Shown piece by piece: positions 37,776 to 46,891 of a stretch of 64,000 nucleotides of DNA; position 1 is the first letter of the stretch, and every line of letters begins with the position of its first letter. Made by a program: the position numbers and the translations under genes. The DNA comes from Bacteroidota bacterium (GTDB taxonomy: Bacteria; Bacteroidota; Bacteroidia; Chitinophagales; BACL12). Where the stretch lies: the NCBI GenBank assembly GCA_016718035.1, contig JADKEK010000003.1, positions 1 to 64,000 on the forward strand, read 5' to 3'. The notes under the pieces are model-generated. The model saw nothing but the letters and a program-made list of their open reading frames with translations, had not been told where the DNA came from and ran no database searches.

Positions 37776-38249
37776 ATGCGCCGCCCCTGGAATATTGTAG
37801 ATCAGCCAGTTTACAGCCTGGCAACTTACGTAGAACCTGATTTTAATATGAATATCTGCACGTATGTTACGGCTGTGAGCATGAGTCCAAAAATGTATGC
37901 CGTAGCTGTTTATCATAATACTAAAACGTGGTTTAATTTACAAAACACGCAATCGGCAATATTACAATTATTGAGCAAGCAACAGATAAAATTGGTAAAT
38001 GTATTAGGCAAAAAATCGGGCAACATTTACGACAAGCAGAATTATCTGCAGAAGAAAAAGTTAATTACTACCTGGAAGGATTTTCCGGTTTTAACAAATA
38101 GTGCTGCATTATTATTGTTAAACAAAAAAACAGTTGTCGCCAGTGGTGATCACGATTTATTTTTATTTGATGTACATAAATTCACTACATTACAGGAAAC
38201 AGATATACTTACCTTTTCGGAATTAATACAACAAGGGGTGATATTGTAA
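37776..38249 (+). CDS. Flavin reductase-like, FMN-binding split-barrel protein
   Basis: 157 residues. MNICTYVTAVSMSPKMYAVAVY then HNTKTWFNL is the typical start of Bacteroidota flavin reductase-domain proteins, followed by QSAILQLLSKQQIKLVNVLGKKSG and a C-terminal DHDLFLFDV strand. The family binds FMN and often reduces free flavin or serves an oxygenase; substrate unknown. It lies 30 bases after the ars-linked membrane gene on the same strand. Confidence 0.72.
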   Translation: MRRPWNIVDQPVYSLATYVEPDFNMNICTYVTAVSMSPKMYAVAVYHNTKTWFNLQNTQSAILQLLSKQQIKLVNVLGKKSGNIYDKQNYLQKKKLITTWKDFPVLTNSAALLLLNKKTVVASGDHDLFLFDVHKFTTLQETDILTFSELIQQGVIL

Positions 38250-38301
38250 TAGGAAAAAGCCGGTTGAAAAGAATTATCTTTGAGTAACCAGCCCCATCAT
38301 T

Positions 38302-39354
38302 GTGCAACTTAAATACATTTATTGGTTTGCCTACTATAACAACAGCGTTCCCAGCGTGCGTTACAGAGCATTAATGCCTTTGCAGCATTTATCCGCAGAT
38401 TATGGTATCAATTATGCATTTGTTTCTCCGTCGTATCGACTGAAATCAGTTTTACAATTTGTTAAAGTGTATATGGAGGCACTGCTGTTTCGAAAGCCCA
38501 ATTCGATAATTGTATTTCAAAAAATACATACTCAGGGTATATATGCACGGCTATTAAAATATTTATTAAAAAAACAACCACTTTATACGATATATGATAT
38601 TGATGACGCCGAATACACACGACGACCTGTAGCTACTATTCATCATTTTATGCGCAATTGCAGTTGCTGTACAGTGGGCAGCATTGCTTTGCAACAATAC
38701 GCCTCGGCATTTAATAAAAATGTTTTTTTACTGACATCACCTGTAGAGGCACACCAACATTTCAAGCAACAACGCAATCCCATTTTTACCATTGGTTGGA
38801 TTGGTTATTTTGGCGCGCATTCCGATAGTTTTAAACAATATATTTATCCAATTATTGCTGACATACCCTTCCCTGTTCGATTGGTTATTTTGGGCATTAC
38901 CAATGCAAGTCAACGCGATAGTATAATACAACAATTTGTATCATGTAAAAATGTACAAATTATTACACCGGAAAATATTGACTGGTTAAATGAAGATGAG
39001 ATTTATCGTTACATAGCAGGATTCGATTGTGGAATTGCGCCATTAACAGACACCGAATTTAATCGCGCTAAATCGGCCTATAAAATGAAACAATATATGT
39101 CGTGCGGAGTGCCTGTACTTGCAAGTCCGGTAGGAGAAAATAATACATTTTTACAAGATGGGAAACAGGGATTTATTTGTTTTGACGCAAACGATTTTTT
39201 ACAAAATATCATCAAATTGCACAACATGAATGAATTACGATATACATCTATGAGTGACGAAGCACGAAGCAGCTTAAATGGTTTTATGTTGGGAAATTAT
39301 TGTTCTCAACTTATAACAGTTGCTAACCAAATGGCAACCCGACAACAAAACTGA
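38302..39354 (+). CDS. Glycosyltransferase of the GT4/GT-B type
   Basis: 350 residues. A GTG start is required because TGA stands in frame seven codons upstream. The N-terminal part (YNNSVPSVRYRALMPLQHL, then YTIYDIDDAEY) and C-terminal part (FTIGWIGYFGAHSD, NVQIITPENIDWL, FDCGIAPLTDTEFNRAKSAY, KMKQYMSCGVPVLASPVG) match GT-B enzymes acting on cell-surface polysaccharide; the E/K-x-KSAYKMKQYM-x-CG stretch binds the nucleotide sugar. No sugar biosynthesis genes are near, so donor and acceptor are unknown. Confidence 0.82.
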   Translation: MQLKYIYWFAYYNNSVPSVRYRALMPLQHLSADYGINYAFVSPSYRLKSVLQFVKVYMEALLFRKPNSIIVFQKIHTQGIYARLLKYLLKKQPLYTIYDIDDAEYTRRPVATIHHFMRNCSCCTVGSIALQQYASAFNKNVFLLTSPVEAHQHFKQQRNPIFTIGWIGYFGAHSDSFKQYIYPIIADIPFPVRLVILGITNASQRDSIIQQFVSCKNVQIITPENIDWLNEDEIYRYIAGFDCGIAPLTDTEFNRAKSAYKMKQYMSCGVPVLASPVGENNTFLQDGKQGFICFDANDFLQNIIKLHNMNELRYTSMSDEARSSLNGFMLGNYCSQLITVANQMATRQQN

Positions 39355-39392
39355 ACTAAAACTGTTAACTTTACTATATCGTAAATATTATT

Positions 39393-40538
39393 ATGAAAAA
39401 CAGGCTGCTTTTTACCATTGTTTTATTGACCACCTTTTGCACAATTAACGCGCAAGTTACTATCATAGATAGTATTATGGCTGGTGGCATTTATCGGAAT
39501 TATCGATTATATGTTCCTACTGCATATTCAGACGATACACCTTCACCATTGTTGTTTAATTTACATGGGTATTCATCTGATGCATTCGGACAGGCAGTGT
39601 ATGCCAACTTTAACCCGATAGCTGACACAGCGGGATTTTTAACCGTAATTCCAAATGGCACATTAGATTTTTTTGGTATTCGCCACTGGAACATTTTTGG
39701 TGCTCCAGGAACTGGTGTTGATGATGTTGCATTTTTAAGTGCATTAATTGATAGTCTGGATGCTGAATATAATATTGATTTAAATCGTGTGTATTCCACA
39801 GGAATGAGTAATGGCGGATTTATGAGTCATGCCCTTGCTTGTGAATTAAGTAATCGTATTGCTGCAATTGCGAGTGTTACCGGAAGTATTGACAAAGACA
39901 GAATGCCGTTTTGTGACCCCCAACATAATACTCCTGTGATGCAAATTCATGGCACTGCAGATGAAACAGTTCCTTATGATGGTAATTTCGAATTTTTACC
40001 TGTCGACTCTGTGGTAAGTTATTGGGTGAAACAAAATCATTGTGATGTAACTCCTGAATTTACAGAAGTACCGGATATTGTTACCATCGATTTATGTACT
40101 GCTGAACATTATGTTTACGGTAGTTGCTATAAAGACACACATGTGGAATTATTTAAAATTATAGACGGAGGGCATACCTGGCCTGGAACAGCAATTACCT
40201 TTTTAGGTGTTACTAATTTAGATATTAATGCGTGTAGGGAAATTTGGCGATTTTTAAGTCAGTATCGTTTAGATGAACTGACAGGAATTGAAACAAATCC
40301 TTTGTTAAAAAATGAGGTTAATATTTATCCGAATCCGTTTGCTGAAAATATTTATTTAAATAGTAAAAATGGGGTAATTGAATCGTGGATGTTGTTTGAT
40401 GTGATGGGTAATTTAGTTGCTGAAAATGATGCCGTAAATAATAAATTAATTACGATTTCCGGGAATAATTTACAGGCGGGGTTGTATTATTTATATGTGA
40501 ATGGTGGAGTGGGGATGCAGGTGGTGAAGGTTGAATGA
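39393..40538 (+). CDS. Secreted PHB-depolymerase/CE1-type esterase with T9SS sorting domain
   Basis: 381 residues. Signal peptide MKNRLLFTIVLLTTFCTINA then Q. Alpha/beta-hydrolase core: LLFNLHGYSSDA (oxyanion region), the nucleophile motif STGMSNGGFMSH (Ser near residue 142), acid in HGTADETVPYDG, and His in GGHTWPG. This is the pattern of the LpqC/PHB depolymerase family, which also covers feruloyl and acetyl xylan esterases. The T9SS domain is VNIYPNPFAENIYLNS ... LQAGLYYLYVNGG. It likely acts outside the cell on a polyester or plant-wall ester. Substrate not determined by sequence. Confidence 0.87.
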   Translation: MKNRLLFTIVLLTTFCTINAQVTIIDSIMAGGIYRNYRLYVPTAYSDDTPSPLLFNLHGYSSDAFGQAVYANFNPIADTAGFLTVIPNGTLDFFGIRHWNIFGAPGTGVDDVAFLSALIDSLDAEYNIDLNRVYSTGMSNGGFMSHALACELSNRIAAIASVTGSIDKDRMPFCDPQHNTPVMQIHGTADETVPYDGNFEFLPVDSVVSYWVKQNHCDVTPEFTEVPDIVTIDLCTAEHYVYGSCYKDTHVELFKIIDGGHTWPGTAITFLGVTNLDINACREIWRFLSQYRLDELTGIETNPLLKNEVNIYPNPFAENIYLNSKNGVIESWMLFDVMGNLVAENDAVNNKLITISGNNLQAGLYYLYVNGGVGMQVVKVE

Positions 40539-40846
40539 ATTGCACGCGGATGTGGCGGATTTGGCGGATTGGCGCGGATTTTTTGGGGGGATGCGTATTG
40601 TGATGGTTGATTGAATTAAAAAGGAACGCAGGTTGAACGGATTGAACGGATGCGGACGGATTTTTTTGGTGGTGTTTTGGTGGGATGTTTTATTTGAGGG
40701 TTGATTTAAAGGGCCGGGCAGATGCAGTGAACGGATGGACGATATAATTTAATTTTATTCGATAATAAAAGTAAATCTTATTTGTAAGGGCGAATTACAT
40801 CCGCCCCTACAAATAGGATTTACGAATTTATAAGATAAATGATTTT
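40539..40846. repeat. G-rich GCGGAT repeat gap between the esterase and tryptophan dioxygenase genes
   Basis: 308 bases without a gene. Repeated GGCGGATT, GAACGGATTG and GCGGATTTTTT phrases run along one strand, the same family as at 41955-42440. Near 40775-40815 a short imperfect dyad (GTAAATCTTATTTGTAAGGG ... CTACAAATAGGATTTAC) could be a terminator shared by the convergent genes. Confidence 0.7.
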
Positions 40847-41893
40847 TTAGAATCCAAACCCTAGTCTCCCCTTTAACTCCGGAGATAATTCAGGTAATTT
40901 ATTGCGCTGAATTAGGAAGCTGCTTAAAAAAGCAAAATCTTTAAAAATATAATGTTTGTTGAGTGCACCTTGTAAATATTCTTTTCCGGAACTACCGCCG
41001 GTGCCGACACGGGAGCCAATCATGCGGTGAACCATATTGATATGACGGAATCGCCAGGTGGCCATTTGTTCGTCGATATCCAATAAATTTTGCATGAGTT
41101 GAAACGGCATTTGTAAAATAGGATTGCCGCGATACAATGAAATAAATAATGCATTGCGCATTGCTTCACTGCTTAATATAGTATGTTCGCTTTTGTGTTC
41201 GCTTAAAAATATTTTTTCGAAGGTTTCGATATTTTGTTTTTCACCTTCTACTAAAGTTGATGCATAGGCATTTAAATAATCGTTCCAAAAAGCATGATAA
41301 CCGGAGTCGTTGGTGTTTGGCGTATGATAATTTGCCCACAATTGTGCATCATTAAAAAACGGCATTCGTTTTAACCAATCGTCGATTAATTCCAATAATG
41401 TTTTTTGTGATTCTACTTCTTTTACAAACTGCACATATTCGGGTTTGAGCATACTTAAATAATATTGCTGACCGTGACGCTCATCGAATTTTAATCCGAG
41501 TTTAGCTTCGAGCATTTTAAATTGCCAACTTTGAAATCCGGATGCGGGACGCAAAAAATCGCGGAACTCATGAAAATCGAGTGGTGTCATGGTTTCGAGA
41601 ATATCGATTTGTTGCACCAATAATTTCAAAATGGTGATAACACGAGAAGTGCGATGTACAATGGTTTGTAATTCTGCCGAATTATCGTTTACGGCATCTT
41701 TACGCATAATGGTAAGTGCTGAATCGATTTCGAAGTGAATTTGTTTGAACCATAATTCGTACGCCTGATGAATTACAATAAATAACATTTCGTCGTGGGC
41801 GTGGGCATTTTCTTTATCGCTTTCAAGGGTTTGGGCGTTTAATATCTTTTCTAGCTGGAGGTATTCGGTATATTCAACAGGTTTGCGGGTCAT
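40847..41893 (-). CDS. kynA: Tryptophan 2,3-dioxygenase
   Basis: 348 residues. Clear family motifs: TEYLQLEKILNAQTLES at the start; AHDEMLFIVIHQAYELWFKQ with the active-site His near residue 38; PLDFHEFRDFLRPASGFQSW; the haem-ligand His in WRFRHINMVHRMIGSR; and VGTGGSSGKEYLQGAL near the C-terminus for substrate binding. It opens the kynurenine pathway by oxidising L-tryptophan to N-formylkynurenine. No other kynurenine gene lies nearby. It is convergent with the esterase gene. Confidence 0.93.
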   Translation of the reverse strand: MTRKPVEYTEYLQLEKILNAQTLESDKENAHAHDEMLFIVIHQAYELWFKQIHFEIDSALTIMRKDAVNDNSAELQTIVHRTSRVITILKLLVQQIDILETMTPLDFHEFRDFLRPASGFQSWQFKMLEAKLGLKFDERHGQQYYLSMLKPEYVQFVKEVESQKTLLELIDDWLKRMPFFNDAQLWANYHTPNTNDSGYHAFWNDYLNAYASTLVEGEKQNIETFEKIFLSEHKSEHTILSSEAMRNALFISLYRGNPILQMPFQLMQNLLDIDEQMATWRFRHINMVHRMIGSRVGTGGSSGKEYLQGALNKHYIFKDFAFLSSFLIQRNKLPELSPELKGRLGFGF

Positions 41894-42782
41894 TGTTCAA
41901 TTTTTTTTCAAAAATACAATGTTTGGGTTGGAATTTCAGTGGGTGATGTGAGGGAGGTTGGAACGCGGACCCCGCGGGGCGGGGCGCGGATGTGGCGGAT
42001 TGGCGCGGATTTTTTGGTATGGTGTGGTGAAAAGGAACCTGCCTGGCGGCAGATTGGCGCGGATTTTTTTAGATGTGTGTTGAAGAGGAACCTGCCTGGG
42101 GCAGAAAGAGGCTGATTTTTTGGTGGGGGTGTTGAAAAGGAACACGGATTGAACGGGTTAAACGGATTGGCGCGGATTTTTTTTGTGTGTAGATGTTGAA
42201 CGCGGATGACCTGCCTGGCGGCAGATAGGTGCTGATTTGTTTGCTTCAGATAAATTTCATTTTTTTCGATAATGTGAGTAAAACCTTTATGTAGGGGTGA
42301 ATTGAATCCGCCCTAATTTGTTTGTTAGAAAGGGTTTTTTTTTTGAAAAGATGAGTAAACGGATTTGAGCGGATTTTAATGGTGTGTTGTTCTGGATGGT
42401 TTGGGTGAAAAGGAACCTGCCAAAGGCAGACAGGCGTGGATTTTTTGTGGGTTGAATTGGATAGTATACATGCAATGTCTGCTCTGAACTGCGTTAGGGA
42501 TAGTAACGGAAACCCCGCATCCCGCTTTTTCTGCGGGAGAGGAGTTGGAGTGGATAGCCCGACCTGAAGTAGGGTTTTTGGGTGAAAATTGTGATGATGG
42601 CGAATGCATTATTTGAGGGGCCGGTTTGGTAAATTTTGTTGGACAGTTTATAGAAAAAACACTACGGAAGGGAACGCCCAAAATCTTAGACAACCGCATA
42701 TGTAAATGGGGTAAAATAACGTTTCCATGTGCCGGCGGGAAGTGTACCTTTACCTTCGACTTAGTGTATATATTATTATAGG
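41894..42782. repeat. 889-base gap with G-rich GCGGAT / CTGCC-GGCAG repeats before ftsK
   Basis: About six units combine GGCGCGGATTTTTT with AAAAGGAACCTGCCTGGCGG; CTGCC/GGCAG forms a short dyad. Copies lie near 41965-42010, 42030-42070, 42090-42125, 42135-42180, 42200-42230 and 42410-42445. The opposite strand reads open for up to 140 codons, but with proline- and lysine-rich repeat-derived sequence, so no gene is called. The ftsK promoter must lie in the last 200 bases. Confidence 0.72.
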
Positions 42783-45212
42783 ATGGCAGAAGCGAAAAAA
42801 ACAACTAAAAAGGCAAAAAAGAGCAACGTGTCGTTTTTGAAGGACGAGCGTGTTAAAAAAACAGCGGGGGTGATGCTGATATTGGCGAGTTTCTTTATTG
42901 GAATTGCATTTGCCAGTTATTTACTCACTTGGAAATAAGATCAAAGTTTAATTTGGGAACATCCGTGGCGGCAAGTTTTTAATAGCAGTATTGCCGTGCA
43001 AAATCATTTAGGTAATCTTGGCGCAGTGGTTAGTCACCAGTTTTTTTACAGTTGGTTCGGCATTGCGAGTTTCTTTTTTGTGATTTGGTTTTTTACTATT
43101 GGAGTAAACAGTTTTTTCGCCAAACGTGTATTTAATAATATTACTATTGTTGGTCAGGGCGCCGTAATTATGGTTTGGCTGAGCACCATGTTAGGTTTTA
43201 TTTTTTACAATGCGCAGTTTCCTTACGGTGGTGCATTCGGTAAAGGGACTTCATTTTATTTAGAAAATACATTCGGCAAAATTGGTGCTATTTTAATGCT
43301 TACCGCAGCTATGATTATTTATATGATCATATTTACCAAAATTGATTTTAGTTTTTTAGCGAATATGTTTCGCCGCAAACCAAAACCTGAAACCACTGAT
43401 GCAGACCCGCTTTCGGAGGATGATATGCTTGTTCCGGCAATGGCTGTGGTTGAAGATAAAAAAGAAAATATTATTGTTCCTCCTGTTTATACTTCGAATG
43501 AAGAAATTAAGGAGCCGATTATAATGGAATTAAAAAAAGTGGATCCTGTTGTTGAAAAACAAATTCCGGTTACACTTGAAATGGATGAACCTTTAACTAC
43601 AGTTATTGCAGGTGAAGAAGAACCCATTATGAATGAGCAGGATAATTTAGCGTTAGATATTGAAGAGCCACATGAAGAAATTGTAGAAATGGAAAACATG
43701 AACTACAATTTTGATCCGATTTTAGATTTACCGAATTATAAATATCCGACTTTAGAATTATTAGAAGAATATGCGAGTGAAACGGTTTCAATAAATACCG
43801 AAGAACTGGAGCGCAATAAAGACCAAATTATTGCTACACTGAATAATTATAACATTCAGATTTCAAAAATAAAAGCGACGATCGGACCAACGGTTACGTT
43901 ATATGAAATTATTCCTGCTGCCGGTGTGCGTATTTCGAAAATTAAAAATCTGGAGGATGATATTGCACTGAGTTTAGCCGCATTGGGTATTCGTATTATT
44001 GCGCCAATTCCGGGTAAAGGAACTATTGGTATTGAAGTACCAAACGTAAATAAAGAAACGGTTTCGATGCGCAGTCAAATTGCCAGCGATAAGTTTCAGC
44101 ATGCTAAAATGGACCTTCCTGTTTGCTTGGGAAAAACTATTTCGAGCGAAAATTATATTGCCGATTTAACACGCATGCCGCACTTGTTAATGGCCGGAGC
44201 AACGGGTCAGGGAAAATCGGTTGGTATTAATGCATTACTGATTTCCTTATTATATAAAAAGCATCCTTCGCAACTCAAGTTTGTAATGGTTGACCCGAAA
44301 AAGGTGGAATTGAGTTTGTTTTCGGTGATAGAAAAACATTTTTTGGCAAAGTTGCCGGGTGAGGAAGATGCAATTATTACTGATACCCGTAAAGTGGTTG
44401 CCACTCTGAATGCCTTATGTATTGAGATGGACACGCGTTATGAACTACTAAAAAATGCGCAGGTTCGTAATATTAAAGAGTATAATGCCAAGTTTGTAAA
44501 ACGCAAACTCAATCCGAAAGAAGGGCATATGTTTTTGCCTTACATCGTGTTGGTGATTGACGAGTTTGCCGACCTGATTATGACGGCGGGCAAGGAAGTG
44601 GAGATGCCGATTGCCCGTATTGCCCAGTTGGCGCGTGCCGTGGGCTTGCATTGCGTTATTGCTACTCAGCGACCTTCGGTAAATATTATTACGGGAACCA
44701 TCAAGGCCAACTTCCCGGCGCGTATTGCGTTTAAGGTGGCTAGTAAGGTGGATAGCCGCACCATTTTGGACAGCAGTGGAGCTGAGCAATTGGTGGGTAG
44801 AGGTGATATGTTGCTGGCAATTGGAAGCGATGTTGTCCGTTTACAGTGTCCGTTTGTGGATACACCGGAAGTGGACAAAGTGGTGGACTTTATCGCCAAC
44901 CAGAAGGGGTATCCTGAGGCATTTATGTTGCCGGAGTTTGTGGATGAGCAGGCTCAGAAGGAAAAAGCGGAGATTTTGGACGGTGACAGAGACCCACTTT
45001 TTGAGGAAGCAGCAAAAATTATTGTGCAACATCAGCAAGGTTCTACTTCGTTAATTCAGCGCCGCCTTAAGCTAGGATACAACAGGGCCGGGCGTTTGAT
45101 GGATCAGCTGGAAGCTGCAGGTGTGGTTGGACCTAATGCCGGAAGTAAGGCTCGCGAAGTTTTATACGGCGATTTGACACAGTTGGAACAGTATTTGCAA
45201 AATCTTGATTGA
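42783..45212 (+). CDS. ftsK: DNA translocase FtsK, with an in-frame TAA after the first membrane helix
   Basis: From ATG 42783 the frame gives MAEAKKTTKKAKKSNVSF, the first membrane helix (VMLILASFFIGIAFASYLL), then TAA at 42936-42938 (codon 52), and goes on in the same frame for 758 more codons. Further parts: three more membrane helices (to about residue 175), an acidic linker, the beta domain (FGATGQGKS-like Walker A, read GATGQGKSVGIN), Walker B YIVLVIDEFADLIM, arginine region FKVASKVDSRTILD, and the gamma winged helix (RRLKLGYNRAGRLMDQLEAA) that reads KOPS-type sites. FtsK moves chromosome ends through the septum and activates XerCD. A GTG at 42996 could start a 738-residue form missing the first helix. 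Because ftsK is usually essential, the stop is suspect. Confidence 0.92.
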
Positions 45213-45239
45213 ATTTAATCAAACTAAACTTTAACCAAT

Positions 45240-45247
45240 TAATTTTG
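45240..45247 (+). promoter_or_regulatory. Candidate -7 box for lolA
   Basis: TAATTTTG matches TAnnTTTG 23 bases before the lolA ATG; the upstream TTTA at 45214 is a weak -33 match. Confidence 0.35.
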
Positions 45248-45270
45248 CAAAGAATTTCAAACAACGTGTC

Positions 45271-45921
45271 ATGAAAAAAATCTTATCAGGTGTTTTATTA
45301 CTTTTTATCAGCGCAAACACTGTTTTTGGCCAGACTTCTGATGCCAATGCTGTAAAACTCTTAAAAGCTGTAGGTCAAAAATACAGTGCCTATAAAACCA
45401 TGCAAATGGACATTTCACTTACCATCGAAAATCAGGATGCTAAGTCGAAAGAAACCAAAACCGGAAAAGTATCCAGCAAAGGCAATATGTTTAAAGCAGA
45501 AATGGGTAACCAAACCATTATTTCTGATGGTAAAACACTTTGGACGTATTTGAAAGATGTGAATGAAGTTCAAATCAACAATTTTGAGCAAGGTCAGGAC
45601 ATTATGACGCCAAACGACATTTTCAAAATTGCAGAAAAAGATTACCTCGCATATATGGGTGATAAAATTACCGAGAATGGTAAATCGCTACAAATAATTG
45701 AGCTTACACCTAAAAATAAAACCTTAAGCTTTAGCAAAATCAAAATGTATATCGACGTTAGCGACAACTCTGTAAAACGTGGTGTTGTTTATGATAAAAA
45801 TGCTATTCATTATACTTATAGCATCTCCAATTTAAAAACAAATATGGAATTATCTGATTCTACATTTAAATTCGACAAATCGAAATATCCAGGTGTTGAA
45901 GTAATTGATTTAAGAGAGTGA
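45271..45921 (+). CDS. lolA: Outer-membrane lipoprotein carrier LolA
   Basis: 216 residues. Signal peptide MKKILSGVLLLFISANTVFG then Q. The LolA fold follows: AVGQKYSAYKTMQMDISLTI, GKVSSKGNMFKAEMGNQTII, SDGKTLWTYLKDVNEVQI, and the C-terminal strands VKRGVVYDKNAIHYTYSISN. LolA carries lipoproteins across the periplasm from LolCDE to the outer membrane. It sits 58 bases after ftsK on the same strand, a frequent pairing in bacteria. A good terminator follows. Intact. Confidence 0.87.
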   Translation: MKKILSGVLLLFISANTVFGQTSDANAVKLLKAVGQKYSAYKTMQMDISLTIENQDAKSKETKTGKVSSKGNMFKAEMGNQTIISDGKTLWTYLKDVNEVQINNFEQGQDIMTPNDIFKIAEKDYLAYMGDKITENGKSLQIIELTPKNKTLSFSKIKMYIDVSDNSVKRGVVYDKNAIHYTYSISNLKTNMELSDSTFKFDKSKYPGVEVIDLRE

Positions 45922-45966
45922 TTGAGTGAGGTGATTTTTTCACCAATTGGATAAAATGATATTTTT

Positions 45967-45994
45967 AAAACCTCTAAGGATTCAGGGGTTTTTT
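45967..45994 (+). terminator. Intrinsic terminator after lolA
   Basis: Stem AAAACCTCT / AGGGGTTTT (one G-U pair), loop of 8, followed by TT to make a run of six T. It lies 45 bases after the lolA stop. Confidence 0.8.
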
Positions 45995-46117
45995 AATGTG
46001 CTGATGTGATTATGTGCTGATTAACAGCCGAATGATGTACCAATGTGTGAATGTACCGATGTACCAATGGAAACAGCCGGGGTTTTTGTGTTGGAATGTA
46101 ATTCGGTGCACTCGTAG

Positions 46118-46262
46118 CCGTCAACCCACGTGTTGACATTGGTTTGTCGTAAATTAAATTCAGAACGACCGTACCCGTCAACCCACGTGTTGACATTGGT
46201 TTGTCGTAAATTAAATTCAGAACACCGTACCCGTCAACCCACGTGTTGACTATGGTTTGTGG
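46118..46262. repeat. 57-bp tandem repeat, about 2.6 copies, with an internal GTCAAC/GTTGAC dyad
   Basis: Copies start at 46118, 46175 and 46231 with CCGTCAACCCACGTGTTGAC followed by ATTGGTTTGTCGTAAATTA in the first two. It fills part of the 504-base gap 45922-46425, which also holds the lolA terminator, GTGCTGATGTG phrases near 46000 and a GCAGCGG-rich dyad near 46350. The open frame on the opposite strand is derived from the repeat and is not called. Confidence 0.85.
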
Positions 46263-46425
46263 GAAATGAAATGTTGCAGAAAATATCCAACTACACATAT
46301 TAATGCGCAAGCATTAAAATCATTCACGCAGTGAACCCTCATTCCCCGCCGCAGCGGGTTCATCATTTGCTTCCATCGCAGCGGACGCTCCGCGAATTTG
46401 CTAATCAACTAATTTGCTAATTGCC

Positions 46426-46818
46426 TCATTTCATGTAACCAAGTTGTTTCCAAATCTTCACCCCTTGTTTGAGAATGGCGGTGATTTCTTTTTTATTTAC
46501 CTGTTCGGTTTTTTTAAAATTAAAGCAGGTTTTTCCTTTCAGGCATTTCATGGCTGTGGGGGCAATATCTTTAAATAAATCCTCTTGTCCGTAAAGCGGA
46601 AACACGTAAAAACTCACCATATCTTTTCTGGCGACAACTGAAGAAAAATACATACCCGCAATTATTTCTTTTTTATATCCGTAAGGCACCGGTTTGTTGC
46701 CAATGAGTTCAAATACTTCACTAGTATTTTTTGTGACTACCATTGGTGGGGAGCAAGTTTGTATTGCTTCTACCAATGTGTTAAATATTGTTGCTTTATC
46801 TGCTGCAGTTAGTGCCAT
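46426..46818 (-). CDS. Small DUF1801/YdhG-like protein
   Basis: 130 residues. PVPYGYKKEIIAGMYFSS then VSFYVFPLYGQEDLF and MKCLKGKTCFNFKKTEQVNKKEI follow the pattern of the DUF1801 family (YdhG fold; one member is an iron chaperone-like protein), where a K-G-K-x-C/S-x-x-F stretch is common. No signal peptide, so cytoplasmic. The M23 peptidase gene lies upstream on the same strand but is separated by a terminator, so this is likely its own unit. Function not known. Confidence 0.6.
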   Translation of the reverse strand: MALTAADKATIFNTLVEAIQTCSPPMVVTKNTSEVFELIGNKPVPYGYKKEIIAGMYFSSVVARKDMVSFYVFPLYGQEDLFKDIAPTAMKCLKGKTCFNFKKTEQVNKKEITAILKQGVKIWKQLGYMK

Positions 46819-46838
46819 ATCGTTGTTTTGACAAAATT

Positions 46839-46867
46839 AAAAAAACCGGTCCTAATTGAACCGGTTT
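46839..46867 (-). terminator. Intrinsic terminator after the M23 peptidase gene
   Basis: On the - strand, AAACCGGT, a 9-base loop, then ACCGGTTT running into TTTT. The stem is perfect and lies 25 bases after the restored stop of the peptidase gene. Confidence 0.85.
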
Positions 46868-46891
46868 CAGAATAATGAACCAAAAAATAAT

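Noticed and set aside
41936..42804. Proline/lysine-rich open frames on the - strand before ftsK
   Set aside because: They arise from the G-rich repeat units and overlap the ftsK start.
45993..46310. 105-codon open frame on the - strand
   Set aside because: It is made of the 57-bp repeat and flanking gap sequence; the repeated peptide follows from the DNA repeat.
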